Origin: Nostoc sp. KVJ20
GTDB taxonomy: Bacteria > Cyanobacteriota > Cyanobacteriia > Cyanobacteriales > Nostocaceae
NCBI RefSeq assembly: GCF_001712795.1
Contig: NZ_KV757633.1
Span: 1 to 60,632, forward strand
Direction of reading: 5' to 3'
Length of the DNA: 60,632 bases
Position numbers and translations under genes: made by a program. Shown piece after piece: positions 45,067-53,976 of the stretch. The first letter of the stretch is position 1; each line of letters starts with the position of its first letter. The notes under the pieces were generated by a model. It made no database searches and was not told the DNA's origin. It worked only from the letters and a program-made list of their open reading frames with translations.

Positions 45067-46515
45067 TCAGGCACGTTTTTGCAATGATTTATATTCAAAT
45101 TCAGCAACGCCTAGTTGTTTTTTAAAGTAAGCACGGTAGAGTTCGCAACGCGGTAGGATGCGATCGCCTTCATAAGTGATCAACCCTAAGCTTTCGAGCT
45201 TATGAGTGTCAATGGGATTCAGAGAAATGCTTTGCTTTGCGGCCACAACTTCAACATATGCCTTTACCAAACTGGGATTTTCTTGCAGAATTGCCCAATG
45301 TCGCCATAAATGATAACGATAGATACCACCGTTAGCGATCGCATCCTGCATCAGTTCTTCTAAAGTAATCCCTTGACAGCAGAGATAATACAAAGCAATC
45401 CGAATTAGCGCTGGATGTCCCCCCACGAGAGACATTAGTTGCTTAACTTCCTTATTAGAAGTCCAGTCCAGCCCATGCCGATGAGCTAAATATTTTACTT
45501 GATACTCAGTAAATTCTGGTAAACGGATCGGTAATCCGATATTAAATGGGGAGCGGTTGATATCCAGAGAGACATATACTTCTGTAGAGTAAACCACCAC
45601 TAACCTCAATTTCTGCAAGTTGTTATCTTGTCGTGCTTCCTCATACCAAGAGCGCAACAAACCAAAAAACTCTCGAGCAATTTCAGGATATTCAAAAAAG
45701 CGGTCAACCTCATTTAAGACTAAAACCACTGGACTTTTACTCTGTTTGAGCAAATAAGATTGCAAATATACACTGCAACTCAATTTACAACCTATTTCCT
45801 CATCCCAGTTTTCATCTAACTTAGGATCAATGCCTAACTCTGTTGCAATTTGCCAGCAAAGAGAACGCAAAAGCTTATTTAAGTCTGTCAGACAGCTTGA
45901 ATCGATTTGGCTGCAATTCACGTTTACCGGGCTATAAACTTGCATCTTGGCAAAGGCTAACAGCCGCAGCACAAGAGAAGTTTTACCCATCTCTCTTGGC
46001 GCTCGAATCCGGATCACACAGCCTGGTTGAATTATTTCTCGATAGACTAGTTCCTCAATGGGGGGGCGTTCGACATAGAAGGGCGAATCTAGAGCTACGG
46101 GACCATCTGGGTATGACCAAAGATTTTCGAGTAGGTTATGGTGTTGAGTAACAAATGAATCCAAGGATAAAGACGGAGATAACTTTTGTTCTTCTGTGTC
46201 TAAACTCAGTGAGAGAGTTTGAAAGTTCTCAGTATTATTCGGTTCACTCAGAACTGTATAGTCTTCCCTGCGTAATTCTAAGTTAAAGGCGCTAAAGCAT
46301 AATTTTAGGGTTTTTTGATCCACGCCTGTATTCAATGACCATAATCGGTTTAGAGTTTTGGTAGAAACATTCATGCGATCGCCTAAATCTTCTAGAGTGA
46401 AGCGATGCCCATTATTTTGTACCTTTTCCATCGTCAGAATCGACGCCTGTAAACGCTTCAACCCAGCGATCGTTAGGATAAGTCCTCGTCTTCGCGTGCT
46501 TTTAGATTGCTTCAT
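45067..46515 (-). CDS. HTH + AAA_35 ATPase (STAND-like conflict protein)
   Basis: A 482-residue protein. N-terminal helical domain (residues 10-90: RRRGLILTIAGLKRLQASIL, FTLEDLGDRMNVSTKTLNRL) matches the HTH found in front of vWA-MoxR-associated and AAA_35 proteins of cyanobacteria. The ATPase part has GPVALDSPFYVERPPIEELV, an atypical Walker A RAPREMGKTSLVLRLL and Walker B PVVLVLNEVDRFFEYP, followed by winged-helix segments (LVGGHPALIRIALYYL). Related proteins have been proposed as counter-invader or effector-associated NTPases. No effector gene adjoins it. Confidence 0.85.
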   Translation of the reverse strand: MKQSKSTRRRGLILTIAGLKRLQASILTMEKVQNNGHRFTLEDLGDRMNVSTKTLNRLWSLNTGVDQKTLKLCFSAFNLELRREDYTVLSEPNNTENFQTLSLSLDTEEQKLSPSLSLDSFVTQHHNLLENLWSYPDGPVALDSPFYVERPPIEELVYREIIQPGCVIRIRAPREMGKTSLVLRLLAFAKMQVYSPVNVNCSQIDSSCLTDLNKLLRSLCWQIATELGIDPKLDENWDEEIGCKLSCSVYLQSYLLKQSKSPVVLVLNEVDRFFEYPEIAREFFGLLRSWYEEARQDNNLQKLRLVVVYSTEVYVSLDINRSPFNIGLPIRLPEFTEYQVKYLAHRHGLDWTSNKEVKQLMSLVGGHPALIRIALYYLCCQGITLEELMQDAIANGGIYRYHLWRHWAILQENPSLVKAYVEVVAAKQSISLNPIDTHKLESLGLITYEGDRILPRCELYRAYFKKQLGVAEFEYKSLQKRA

Positions 46516-46983
46516 ACCGCTAATTATCTATCTGTTTTTTTTCTTTACCGTCTTAGCTGTATCCTCATTGTTTCATGTTTTCAAACGGTTATTCAACAGT
46601 TACTTCACTGTTCTCGGATTTAGACTTAATCAGTAAAAAAATATACATTCTTATTTTATAAGAGTTAGATGAGTGGGTATAAACAAACATAACTACAATT
46701 GATTGTCATTTTTCCACCCTCTATGAAAATCCGCTGAGGCTGCTATATCAAGAGTCTTTTTACTACTAGCAAATAAAAATCACAAGCCTTAATAATCTGA
46801 TGCGCTTTTAAGTTGCATAGTTCAATCGCTTGAAGGATACGGGGATACGGGGACGCGGCGACGCAAAGATGCAATTTGAATCACAATTAGCTTAGTTCAC
46901 TTTATTTATACCGATTTATTCAGTGTTACTGAAAGTTATTTCTTATCTGGTATGAATCTGGATTTTACGTGTAGATGCACATA

Positions 46984-47144
46984 TAGGACTCATATTTGAT
47001 TTTTGAACAAAACTCAGTACACCTTTATTCCTTTTTCCCAGTCCCCAGTCCCTTACCTCTACGAGTGATTCTCCAAATCAAAGACGCTCCTTCGCGTAGC
47101 GTGTCGTAGACAAGACTCGCTACCGCTTCGCTATCGGATTACTA
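46984..47144. mobile_element. MITE copy 2 (Tc1/IS630-like ends), interrupted
   Basis: The left end TAGGACTCATATTTGATTTT is the same as the MITE at 58944 and the similarity continues for about 40 bases. The right end reads AAATCAAAG at 47075-47083 and resumes as CGGATTACTA at 47135-47144; the 51 bases between are a dispersed repeat (TCGCGTAGCGTGTCGTAGAC). TA dinucleotides flank both ends (46982-46983 and 47145-47146). Confidence 0.7.
47084..47134. repeat. Dispersed repeat inserted in the MITE right end
   Basis: The insert includes GCTCCTTCGCGTAGCGTGTC and CTCGCTACCGCTTCGCTAT, sequences also seen at 5123-5152, 44155-44180 and 48650-48765. Confidence 0.65.
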
Positions 47145-47214
47145 TAATAAGGTTTTGACCAACCTCCTTCGGGGCGAGGAAACAGAAAACTATCTTTTGG
47201 ATTCAACACGCAGT

Positions 47215-47242
47215 AAGGGTGCACAGCTAGCTGTGCACCCTT
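47215..47242. repeat. Perfect 28-bp palindrome
   Basis: AAGGGTGCACAGCT followed directly by its reverse complement AGCTGTGCACCCTT. No loop. Located in the spacer between repeats; could be a cruciform site, dimeric protein operator or dispersed element. Confidence 0.9.
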
Positions 47243-47418
47243 GATAAAGACGTATATCTTATACAACTCAAAAACGCTACAATCTCTTATCAGAAAGGAT
47301 AAGCGCGTTACGCAAGTTTTTAGAGGAGTTGGGTGGTTATACACCAGCGTCCCGACGTGTTCTCATTTATTGGCGAAAAGTTCTTAGCACTTGCTGCCAA
47401 CATACTATAGTAACGCAT

Positions 47419-47814
47419 TTAGCGTCGAATTTGGTTAGAGATATCTTCGCCTGTTTCTGCTGCACTATCCCCTACATCACGAGCAGTTTTTTTAGCACCC
47501 TCTACGTACCCAGAGCCAAATTGTTTAAAGGCTTCTGCTGACTCTTCACCAATCTTCTGAAGTCGTTCACCAGGAGAACCTTCCGTTTCACGAGCTTCTT
47601 TATTCCACTCCCCGATTGTTCTCGGTCTTTGAGAATCATCTTGCTGTATCTGTTCACGAACTCTTTCCTTTAAGGCTGTGTTATTTTGCCCAGGAGCAGC
47701 ATTCGTTGTCAGCACTAGAAAACCAACTAGAACAACAGCCAAAAAACTTTTTATCTGAAGTCCTTTAAGCAAGGTACTGATGTGACTAATCGTCCTAGAA
47801 ATCAAATTTATCAT
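47419..47814 (-). CDS. Exported helical protein, unknown (131 aa)
   Basis: A 131-residue protein with a signal peptide (FLAVVLVGFLVLTTNAAPG). The mature part is highly charged: GEWNKEARETEGSPGERLQK, ESAEAFKQFGSGYVEGAKKT and ARDVGDSAAETGEDISNQ, with an apparent LEA-like amphipathic repeat (A-K-K-T-A-R-D-V-G-D-S-A). Probably a stress-related or lipid-associated small protein; not assigned. Confidence 0.7.
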   Translation of the reverse strand: MINLISRTISHISTLLKGLQIKSFLAVVLVGFLVLTTNAAPGQNNTALKERVREQIQQDDSQRPRTIGEWNKEARETEGSPGERLQKIGEESAEAFKQFGSGYVEGAKKTARDVGDSAAETGEDISNQIRR

Positions 47815-47977
47815 GCCAAATAGGTTGCTTTTTGGAGTACAAATAAAGATTAGCTATAAAAAAGTAATTATCCTTCTAACAAAAGACATATATCAGTAAT
47901 GAAAAACAAAGGCTTCTTCAATCCTGGGGAAGAGACGACTTACTCTAGCAATCCTCAATCATTCGTGAGAAGTTGAG

Positions 47978-48577
47978 ATGCTCAAAAAACTACAACAAAT
48001 AAAAGTAATTCTGGCTTACAAAAATTCAGAAAATTTGGGTGATATTGCAATTCTTAAATCTGATTTTTTTGGTGCTAAAGTTTCTCCAACAGTCGCCTCC
48101 AAACTTCAACCAGTAGTAGGATATTATCCCACAATTGATTTGAACCAATTAAGCCAATATCCTCAAGGCTCCTTTGGACGAGAATATGCCAATCATCTGC
48201 GAGCAAATCAACTAAAACCATTAAATATCAGCCCAGAACTAGAAGACATTGCCAAAAGTAATCTATTTGCTCTGCGATATTTGGTCACCCACGATATTTT
48301 TCATGTTTTGCTTAATTTTGACACCACCTACGCCGGAGAAATTGGTGTACTTGCTTTTGCTGCTACACAAAACTACAGCAAATCGCTCCACATCGGTTTG
48401 TGGTTGGCTAGATTGCTCTATCCTATCCTGGCTCCCCAACAAATAAAAGCGATTTTCGCCAATCTAGCAAAAGGGCAAGAACTAGGTAAGAAAGCTGATT
48501 TTCTATTAGGCTACCGCTTTGAAGACCATTGGGAAGAACCAATTGACGATGTGAGAAAACGCTTGAGATTACAATAA
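47978..48577 (+). CDS. Coq4-like protein
   Basis: A 199-residue helical protein with the metal-binding Coq4 motif H-D-x-x-H-(11)-E: YLVTHDIFHVLLNFDTTYAG then GE. ELEDIAKSNLFALRYLV and PLNISPELED also fit. Eukaryotic Coq4 acts in ubiquinone ring decarboxylation and hydroxylation; cyanobacteria make plastoquinone, so the substrate here is unknown. Monocistronic. Confidence 0.8.
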   Translation: MLKKLQQIKVILAYKNSENLGDIAILKSDFFGAKVSPTVASKLQPVVGYYPTIDLNQLSQYPQGSFGREYANHLRANQLKPLNISPELEDIAKSNLFALRYLVTHDIFHVLLNFDTTYAGEIGVLAFAATQNYSKSLHIGLWLARLLYPILAPQQIKAIFANLAKGQELGKKADFLLGYRFEDHWEEPIDDVRKRLRLQ

Positions 48578-49233
48578 ATTTCCACAATTAATCGGAAAAA
48601 AGGCTTTATCGAAACAGAATTCAGGAGCCAGAAAACAGACATGAATTAATTTTGTACGAGTGGCGGATAGCGCCGGCGGCAAGCGAGTCCGCGTACTCTT
48701 ACTCTTAAGCAAGCTACGCTTTTAGCGTCTGTCTGCGACACGCTCCCGCGTTCGTAGAGAGCGTCTTGATTCTGACTCCTAAATTCTGACTTCTGAATTC
48801 TGACTCCTGAATTCTTCTTCAAAAATTATGCTTGAGATTGCTTAGACTGCTAAATGTAGCACTAAATACATTTTTAATGCTACATTTGGTTTTTAATACA
48901 GATAGAAAGAAAAAAAACATATATCTTTAGTTGTAAAAGTTATCTATCTACAGACATAGATGCTTGATGGATAATTTCTAAAGAGTTACTAATAACAATC
49001 AATAGTCACACGACTCTTACGCTAGTACACTGTGGCGGAAGTTTACCTACCTTTAACAAGTTGCTTAAACAATTTGTCTGGTTAATTGAGACACTAGTTG
49101 AATATCTGCTGTGCTGTACTAGAGGCGTTGTTTATCTGAATGAGTGGATTTAATATCGTAATCCCTAGATATTTGAAGGGCTTGCAGACGACAAACTAAT
49201 CCACATTTTTCCTTAACACGAGAACTGCTTCAG
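48578..49233. other. 655-bp repeat-rich spacer
   Basis: 48655-48825 is a mosaic of dispersed repeats (GCGGCAAGCGAGTCCGCGTA, CGACACGCTCCCGCGTTCGT, GAATTCTGACTCC). AAATGTAGCA (48852-48861) and TGCTACATTT (48878-48887) form a perfect 10-bp inverted repeat. No gene. Confidence 0.6.
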
Positions 49234-52002
49234 GTGGAAAGCCAAAGGATGAAATACTGGATAACAAAATTAGCAATATGTATAGTATTACTGTATGGCT
49301 TGTTCCTATCAACTGATTATGCAGGAGCAAACCAACTTTCAAGCCTTTCAAATATTGATGTGCAGCAATTAAATGCACTTGCGGAAGATGATAACTTAGC
49401 AACTGCTGATGATAATCTTGCTGAGATTAAAAAACAGGATTTTTGCCAATTTAATGGAACTCTTAATCAAATAGATAAACTAGAAGGACTCTTCACACTT
49501 TATTGTAGTGAGGATTCGGGCAAAGTTTACTTAGAACTTAAACCAGAGCAACTAAATAAAGACTACCTAGCTATAGTGACATTAGAATCTGGGGTTGGAG
49601 AAAGTGGAATTTATAGTGGATTACCTCTTTCTGATTTTATCTTCTACTTCCGACGAGTAAATAATAGATTGCATTTTGTTGTGCGTAATGTAAAGTTCCG
49701 CACAGGAAGTAGGGCAGAAAAGCGATCGCTTGCTCGTTCATTTAGCGATTCAGTTCTTTATTCACTCGAAATAGCTACTATTGATCCCAATAGTAAAAAT
49801 ATTTTAATCAACCTGAATGAACTGCTAATGCAGGATTTTCCGGGATTAACTCCCCTATTAAAATACTCTTTGCAGGCTGATTACCGCTTAGACCCACGCA
49901 AGTCATATTTTGGTGATGTTAACAGCTTCCCCGAAAATGTAGAGATTGATTCCATTTATGGTTTTTCATCATTAGAAGGATCAAATTTAGTCACTCTACC
50001 CGATAGTAGGGCACTCACTCTGAAGGTACACTACAGTTTTTCTCAGCTTAGAGAAAACAATGGTTATATTCCCAGACTTGCCGATGACAGAGTGGGATAT
50101 TTTATTACTGCTTTCCAAGATTTCTCTAACAATAATCCTCACGAATCATTTGTACGTTACATTAATCGCTGGAATCTAGAACCATCTGACCCTAACGCTG
50201 CCTTATCTCCACCCAAAAAACCAATTGTGTATTGGATTGAAAATGCTGTGCCCCTAGAATACCGCGATGCGATTCGTGAAGGCGTTTTGATGTGGAACAA
50301 AGCATTTGAAAAAGCCGGATTTCAAAATGCCATTGAAGTGCAGCAAATGCCAGATGATGCTGATTGGCAGCCAGCAGATGTACATTACAACACTATTCGC
50401 TGGTTCAATTCTTTGGATGCAGGTTTTGCCAGAGGGCCGATGCGCGTCAACCCATTCACGGGGGAAATATTGGATGCAGATATCATTGTGGATGCCAATA
50501 TGCTGCGTTTAATTCAGCAAGAATATCACGCACTGATGGAGGCAAATTCATCACTGAAGACAAACCCATGTCAAGAAAAAGCAAGAGGACACGAGGACGT
50601 GGGGAAATCCCTGGATAGATTCTCCACTTTATCTTCCCCTGCTCTCTTTTATTCCTCGGAGTTCTGCTATGGCATGGAATCCTCAAATCAAGCAGCGATG
50701 GGGGCGCTGGCGTTGTCAATTTTGCCCAACACTACACCTAGTAGTGAAACGATGAAAGAATATGTGCATCAATATTTGCGTTCTCTCATCGCTCATGAAG
50801 TAGGGCACACTTTGGGTTTGCGCCACAACTTTCATGGCAGCACTATGTTAGCGCCCGAAGAATTAAATAATACTGAAATTACGCACACAAAAGGTTTAGT
50901 TGGTTCGGTGATGGATTATCTACCTGTGAATATAGCACCACAGGGAGTGAAGCAAGGTGACTATTTCCCAGGAGTTGTTGGCCCTTATGACGAATGGGCA
51001 ATTGAATATGGTTATAAAATATCTCCATCAACAACACTTGAGGCAATTATTCCAGAATCAGAAAAAAGTTTTTTAGAGCAGATTGCATTGGCGTCGCCTC
51101 AACCAGAATTATCTTACGCAACTGATGAAGATATCTGGGACATCAATCCTTTAGCAAATGTCTGGGACATGAGTAGTGATGTGCTACTTTATTCGCAGTG
51201 GCAAATGGATAATGCTCGTTTTATGTGGCAGCGCCTAGACAAGGGTTATCTATCGAAAGGAGAAAGCTATAGCAACCTGCGCCTGAGATTCAATAGAGTA
51301 CTTAAATATTATTTTCGGAACGCCTCCTTACTTGCTAAATACATTGGTGGACAATCGTTTCGGCGTCTCCATGCTAGTGATGATGCTGCTTGGGCATTTG
51401 CACCAGTTTCACTTTTAAAACAACGCCAAGCATTGACAAAATTACAAGAATATGTTTTTGCAGAGGATGCTTTCAGCTTTTCACCAGAATTACTCAATCA
51501 GCTAGCACCGTCGCGTTGGGAACACTGGGGTAGTTATGCACCTAATAATCGCCTTGATTATCCAATTCACGATCGCATTCTGAGTTTCCAAAGTGCAATA
51601 TTGCGATCGCTATTAGACAGCGATCGCCTCAATCGTTTACAAGATATAGAATTAAAAACTCTTCCTGGAGAAGCACTTTCAATTCCAGAACTCTTAGACA
51701 CTCTGCAAACAGGCATCTGGACAGAAGTTTTAGCCCCAGGAGAACCAAAGCCAATTTCTAGCATCCGCCGTTCATTGCAACGAGAATATCTGAATATTTT
51801 GCTACAGATGATGTTGGGTACTACTAATACACCCGAAGATGGTCGAACATTGGCTTGGTATGAATTGCGCCAACTGCAACAAGCCATTGATGTCAGACTC
51901 AAACAACTTGGTGAAAGCCTTGATATTTACACCTTAGCTCACTTAGAAGCTTCTGGCGATCGCATCACTAAAGCCTTAAACGCGCAGTTACTTTCTAAAT
52001 AG
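49234..52002 (+). CDS. Large exported zinc metalloprotease (metzincin-like)
   Basis: A 922-residue protein. Signal peptide MKYWITKLAICIVLLYGLFL (an ATG at 49249 is an alternative start to GTG 49234). N-terminal beta-rich domain (DUF5117-like: VYLELKPEQLNKDYLAIVTL), then the zinc-binding site LIAHEVGHTLGLRHNFHGS near residue 520 (HExxHxxGxxH), and a Met-turn region GSVMDYLPVNIA. The family of large zinc-dependent metalloproteases with DUF4953/DUF5117 is widespread; substrates unknown. An odd stretch (nucleotides 50568-50660) may be an inserted repeat. Confidence 0.88.
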   Translation: MESQRMKYWITKLAICIVLLYGLFLSTDYAGANQLSSLSNIDVQQLNALAEDDNLATADDNLAEIKKQDFCQFNGTLNQIDKLEGLFTLYCSEDSGKVYLELKPEQLNKDYLAIVTLESGVGESGIYSGLPLSDFIFYFRRVNNRLHFVVRNVKFRTGSRAEKRSLARSFSDSVLYSLEIATIDPNSKNILINLNELLMQDFPGLTPLLKYSLQADYRLDPRKSYFGDVNSFPENVEIDSIYGFSSLEGSNLVTLPDSRALTLKVHYSFSQLRENNGYIPRLADDRVGYFITAFQDFSNNNPHESFVRYINRWNLEPSDPNAALSPPKKPIVYWIENAVPLEYRDAIREGVLMWNKAFEKAGFQNAIEVQQMPDDADWQPADVHYNTIRWFNSLDAGFARGPMRVNPFTGEILDADIIVDANMLRLIQQEYHALMEANSSLKTNPCQEKARGHEDVGKSLDRFSTLSSPALFYSSEFCYGMESSNQAAMGALALSILPNTTPSSETMKEYVHQYLRSLIAHEVGHTLGLRHNFHGSTMLAPEELNNTEITHTKGLVGSVMDYLPVNIAPQGVKQGDYFPGVVGPYDEWAIEYGYKISPSTTLEAIIPESEKSFLEQIALASPQPELSYATDEDIWDINPLANVWDMSSDVLLYSQWQMDNARFMWQRLDKGYLSKGESYSNLRLRFNRVLKYYFRNASLLAKYIGGQSFRRLHASDDAAWAFAPVSLLKQRQALTKLQEYVFAEDAFSFSPELLNQLAPSRWEHWGSYAPNNRLDYPIHDRILSFQSAILRSLLDSDRLNRLQDIELKTLPGEALSIPELLDTLQTGIWTEVLAPGEPKPISSIRRSLQREYLNILLQMMLGTTNTPEDGRTLAWYELRQLQQAIDVRLKQLGESLDIYTLAHLEASGDRITKALNAQLLSK

Positions 52003-52009
52003 TCATTTG

Positions 52010-52102
52010 TCATTGGTCATTTGTCATTTGTCTCCCTCATCCCCAGTCCCCAATCCCCAGTCCCCAGTCCCCAGTCCCCAATCCCCAGTCCCCAGTCCCC
52101 AA
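52010..52102. repeat. CCCCAGT / CCCCAAT heptamer array
   Basis: Three GTCATTT units then about nine CCCCAGT/CCCCAAT units immediately after the metalloprotease stop and up to the end of the hydrolase gene. This is the heptamer class first described in Calothrix/Anabaena as STRR. Confidence 0.9.
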
Positions 52103-52990
52103 TTACCCAAGATACCGTTGCAATAAACCAATAAAAACTTCTGGTATTTCCAAATGAGGTAATATTCCGGCATCTGCGATCGCATAAAAATCTTGAATTG
52201 CTCTTGGATTTAAATTTGCCAAGCGTTGTCCTAGCTTGATATTGGTAAATTGTGCCTTTTCTCCCCAAAAAATTACTGTGGGAATTGTCAGTTGCTTAAT
52301 ATATAAACTCAGGTCAAAGTAAAGATCGCCCCGCAAAAATGCCAAGGCGGCAAACTTGGCATTAGGCTGTTGTGCTGAGGTTAAATAAGCCTGTACTGTC
52401 TCTTGGGATAGTCGTTGTGACTTAGCAAACAGAAAACTTTGTAAAAAATTTCGGACTGCAATTTCATTTTCAGCACCAAACATATAAATAAAACTGTCCA
52501 ACAGAGGCGCATTGATTACCGAAAGCGGAAGTCTGCGTCCAGCACCCTGTCCAAAATCATCAAATCCAGAGGGGGACACCAAAAACAATCCTTTGAACAA
52601 ATTGGGTTGAACAATCGCTAGGCGGATAGCAAAAGCGGCTGTGAGAGACGAGGCTACCACCGTCACCGGCTGGCGACAAGTTTGGATGATAAACTCTGCG
52701 ATCGTGCTGAGATAATCCCTAATTTTATAATCCCGGACTGGATGAGCCGATTCTCCCCAGCCGATTAAATCTGGGGCTAAAATGCGGTAATTAGCGGCAA
52801 AAGCCGGGTAAACTTTAGACCATTCATAAGCAGATGCTCCACCACCAAAGTTATGGAGAAACAGTAGTGGGGGTAAATCTTCAGTATCAGCAATCGCCCA
52901 AGGTGCATTCGTTTGGGTATAGTAAACCATTGCCCCCAAGGATGTATGGATGACTTTATGTCCAAAGCCAGGAGGTTGAAACTGAAGCAT
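52103..52990 (-). CDS. Alpha/beta hydrolase
   Basis: A 295-residue hydrolase: oxyanion strand LLFLHNFGGGASAYEWSKVY, APDLIGWGESAHP, nucleophile elbow VTVVASSLTAAFAI (Ser in A-S-S-L-T instead of G-x-S-x-G), acid and His regions IPTVIFWGEKAQF and GILPHLEIPEVF. Cyanobacterial members of this family are of unknown substrate. Convergent with the metalloprotease. Confidence 0.88.
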   Translation of the reverse strand: MLQFQPPGFGHKVIHTSLGAMVYYTQTNAPWAIADTEDLPPLLFLHNFGGGASAYEWSKVYPAFAANYRILAPDLIGWGESAHPVRDYKIRDYLSTIAEFIIQTCRQPVTVVASSLTAAFAIRLAIVQPNLFKGLFLVSPSGFDDFGQGAGRRLPLSVINAPLLDSFIYMFGAENEIAVRNFLQSFLFAKSQRLSQETVQAYLTSAQQPNAKFAALAFLRGDLYFDLSLYIKQLTIPTVIFWGEKAQFTNIKLGQRLANLNPRAIQDFYAIADAGILPHLEIPEVFIGLLQRYLG

Positions 52991-53310
52991 AAAATTAAAA
53001 AGTTTAGTTTAGTTTAATTTGCATACAGTCAAACTAATCAGGAGCGGAGCCGGAGACGCTCCGCCTCCGGTCAGAATACATCTGTCTGAATAGTTCAAGA
53101 ATCGGGAGAACATTTGATGAATCAATATACAGCAGAATTCAGAATTCAGTAGTCAGAATTCAGAAGTAAAACAGGCTTTATACCTGGCTTTTAGACTTAG
53201 CTTGTGTACCTCACTAACTTGAAATTCACTGTATCAATTACACTTGATTCTTTCTAAATTCTAACTTTTGGCTCCTGGGTGCTGAATTCTTGCAATTTAT
53301 AATTCATAAT
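52991..53310. other. 320-bp spacer
   Basis: Contains a GGAGCGGAGCCGGAGACGCT / CCGCCTCCGG inverted segment (53041-53070) and GAATTCAGAA repeats. No gene. Confidence 0.4.
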
Positions 53311-53820
53311 TTACCCTTGCTTTTTCTCGGCATCTCCTGTGATTTGCACAAGTTGATGGAGGTTATCACCACTGATTTGATAGGCTCCGCCAAAACCAAC
53401 TACAAAACGGCCTTCACTGGGAGTTAGCTGGAAAATCCGAAAGTCAGATAAGCCGCGCAAAACCTCGATAATTTCACCAAATCGCCCTTGAAATTGCTCA
53501 ACAATTTGATTCCACTTGTCAGTTTCACGCTCTATCAAAGTTGCCGTACAATCAAAACTCAAACGACGACGCGCAAAAATTAGATTACTCTTAGCTTCAT
53601 CCTCAATAAACAAGACACTAACATGAGGATTCGCATAGATATTTTTGGTATGAGTCGAAAGACCGCTGACGTAAATGTAGATATTCTTGGAGTCATCCAT
53701 TACAAAGGGTGCATAACTAGCATTGGGTATTGCTTGGGCGCTCACGGTGCTAATGATTACACTCTCAAATGCTTCAGGAAACTTTTCGTACTCAGCTTGA
53801 ATGTTTTCAAGTTGACTCAT
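53311..53820 (-). CDS. HugZ / pyridoxamine-phosphate-oxidase-like protein
   Basis: A 169-residue split-barrel protein: SVIISTVSAQAIPNASYAPF, NIYIYVSGLSTHTKNIYANP, VSVLFIEDEAKSNLIFARRR and a C-terminal GRFVVGFGGAYQI. This is the HugZ-type layout (FMN-binding-fold haem oxygenase or haem-utilisation protein). Whether it degrades haem here is unproven. Confidence 0.85.
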   Translation of the reverse strand: MSQLENIQAEYEKFPEAFESVIISTVSAQAIPNASYAPFVMDDSKNIYIYVSGLSTHTKNIYANPHVSVLFIEDEAKSNLIFARRRLSFDCTATLIERETDKWNQIVEQFQGRFGEIIEVLRGLSDFRIFQLTPSEGRFVVGFGGAYQISGDNLHQLVQITGDAEKKQG

Positions 53821-53912
53821 AAGTAAATTATCGCTAGGAACACCTAATTAAGTATCTTAACGTGATTGAGCGATATCTATGATGAGCCACGCCTACGCAT
53901 GGAATACCCAAA

Positions 53913-53957
53913 AATAAAAGCGATCGCTCCTTTTAACTCAAGAGCGATCGCTAATTT
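53913..53957 (-). terminator. Terminator built from two HIP1 sites
   Basis: On the minus strand AGCGATCGCTC and its complement (53919-53929 with 53942-53952) form an 11-bp stem, loop TTGAGTTAAAAG, then TTTTATTTTTGGG. It lies 20 bases after the DUF3386 stop. Both arms contain a full GCGATCGC octamer. Confidence 0.8.
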
Positions 53958-53976
53958 TTGGATTACAGAATACAGT

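Larger units (their letters stand above)
46516..47418. other. 900-bp repeat-rich intergenic region
   Basis: Holds a MITE copy (46984-47144) with a nested repeat, a GGGGATACGGGGACGCGGCG segment at 46839, and a 28-bp palindrome (47215-47242). The frames on either strand follow repeats and lack gene features. Confidence 0.7.

Noticed and set aside
52010..52102. CRISPR-like regular repeats (also 3907, 5780, 33350)
   Set aside because: Units are 7 bp without spacers, and no cas genes are present; they are heptamer tandem repeats.
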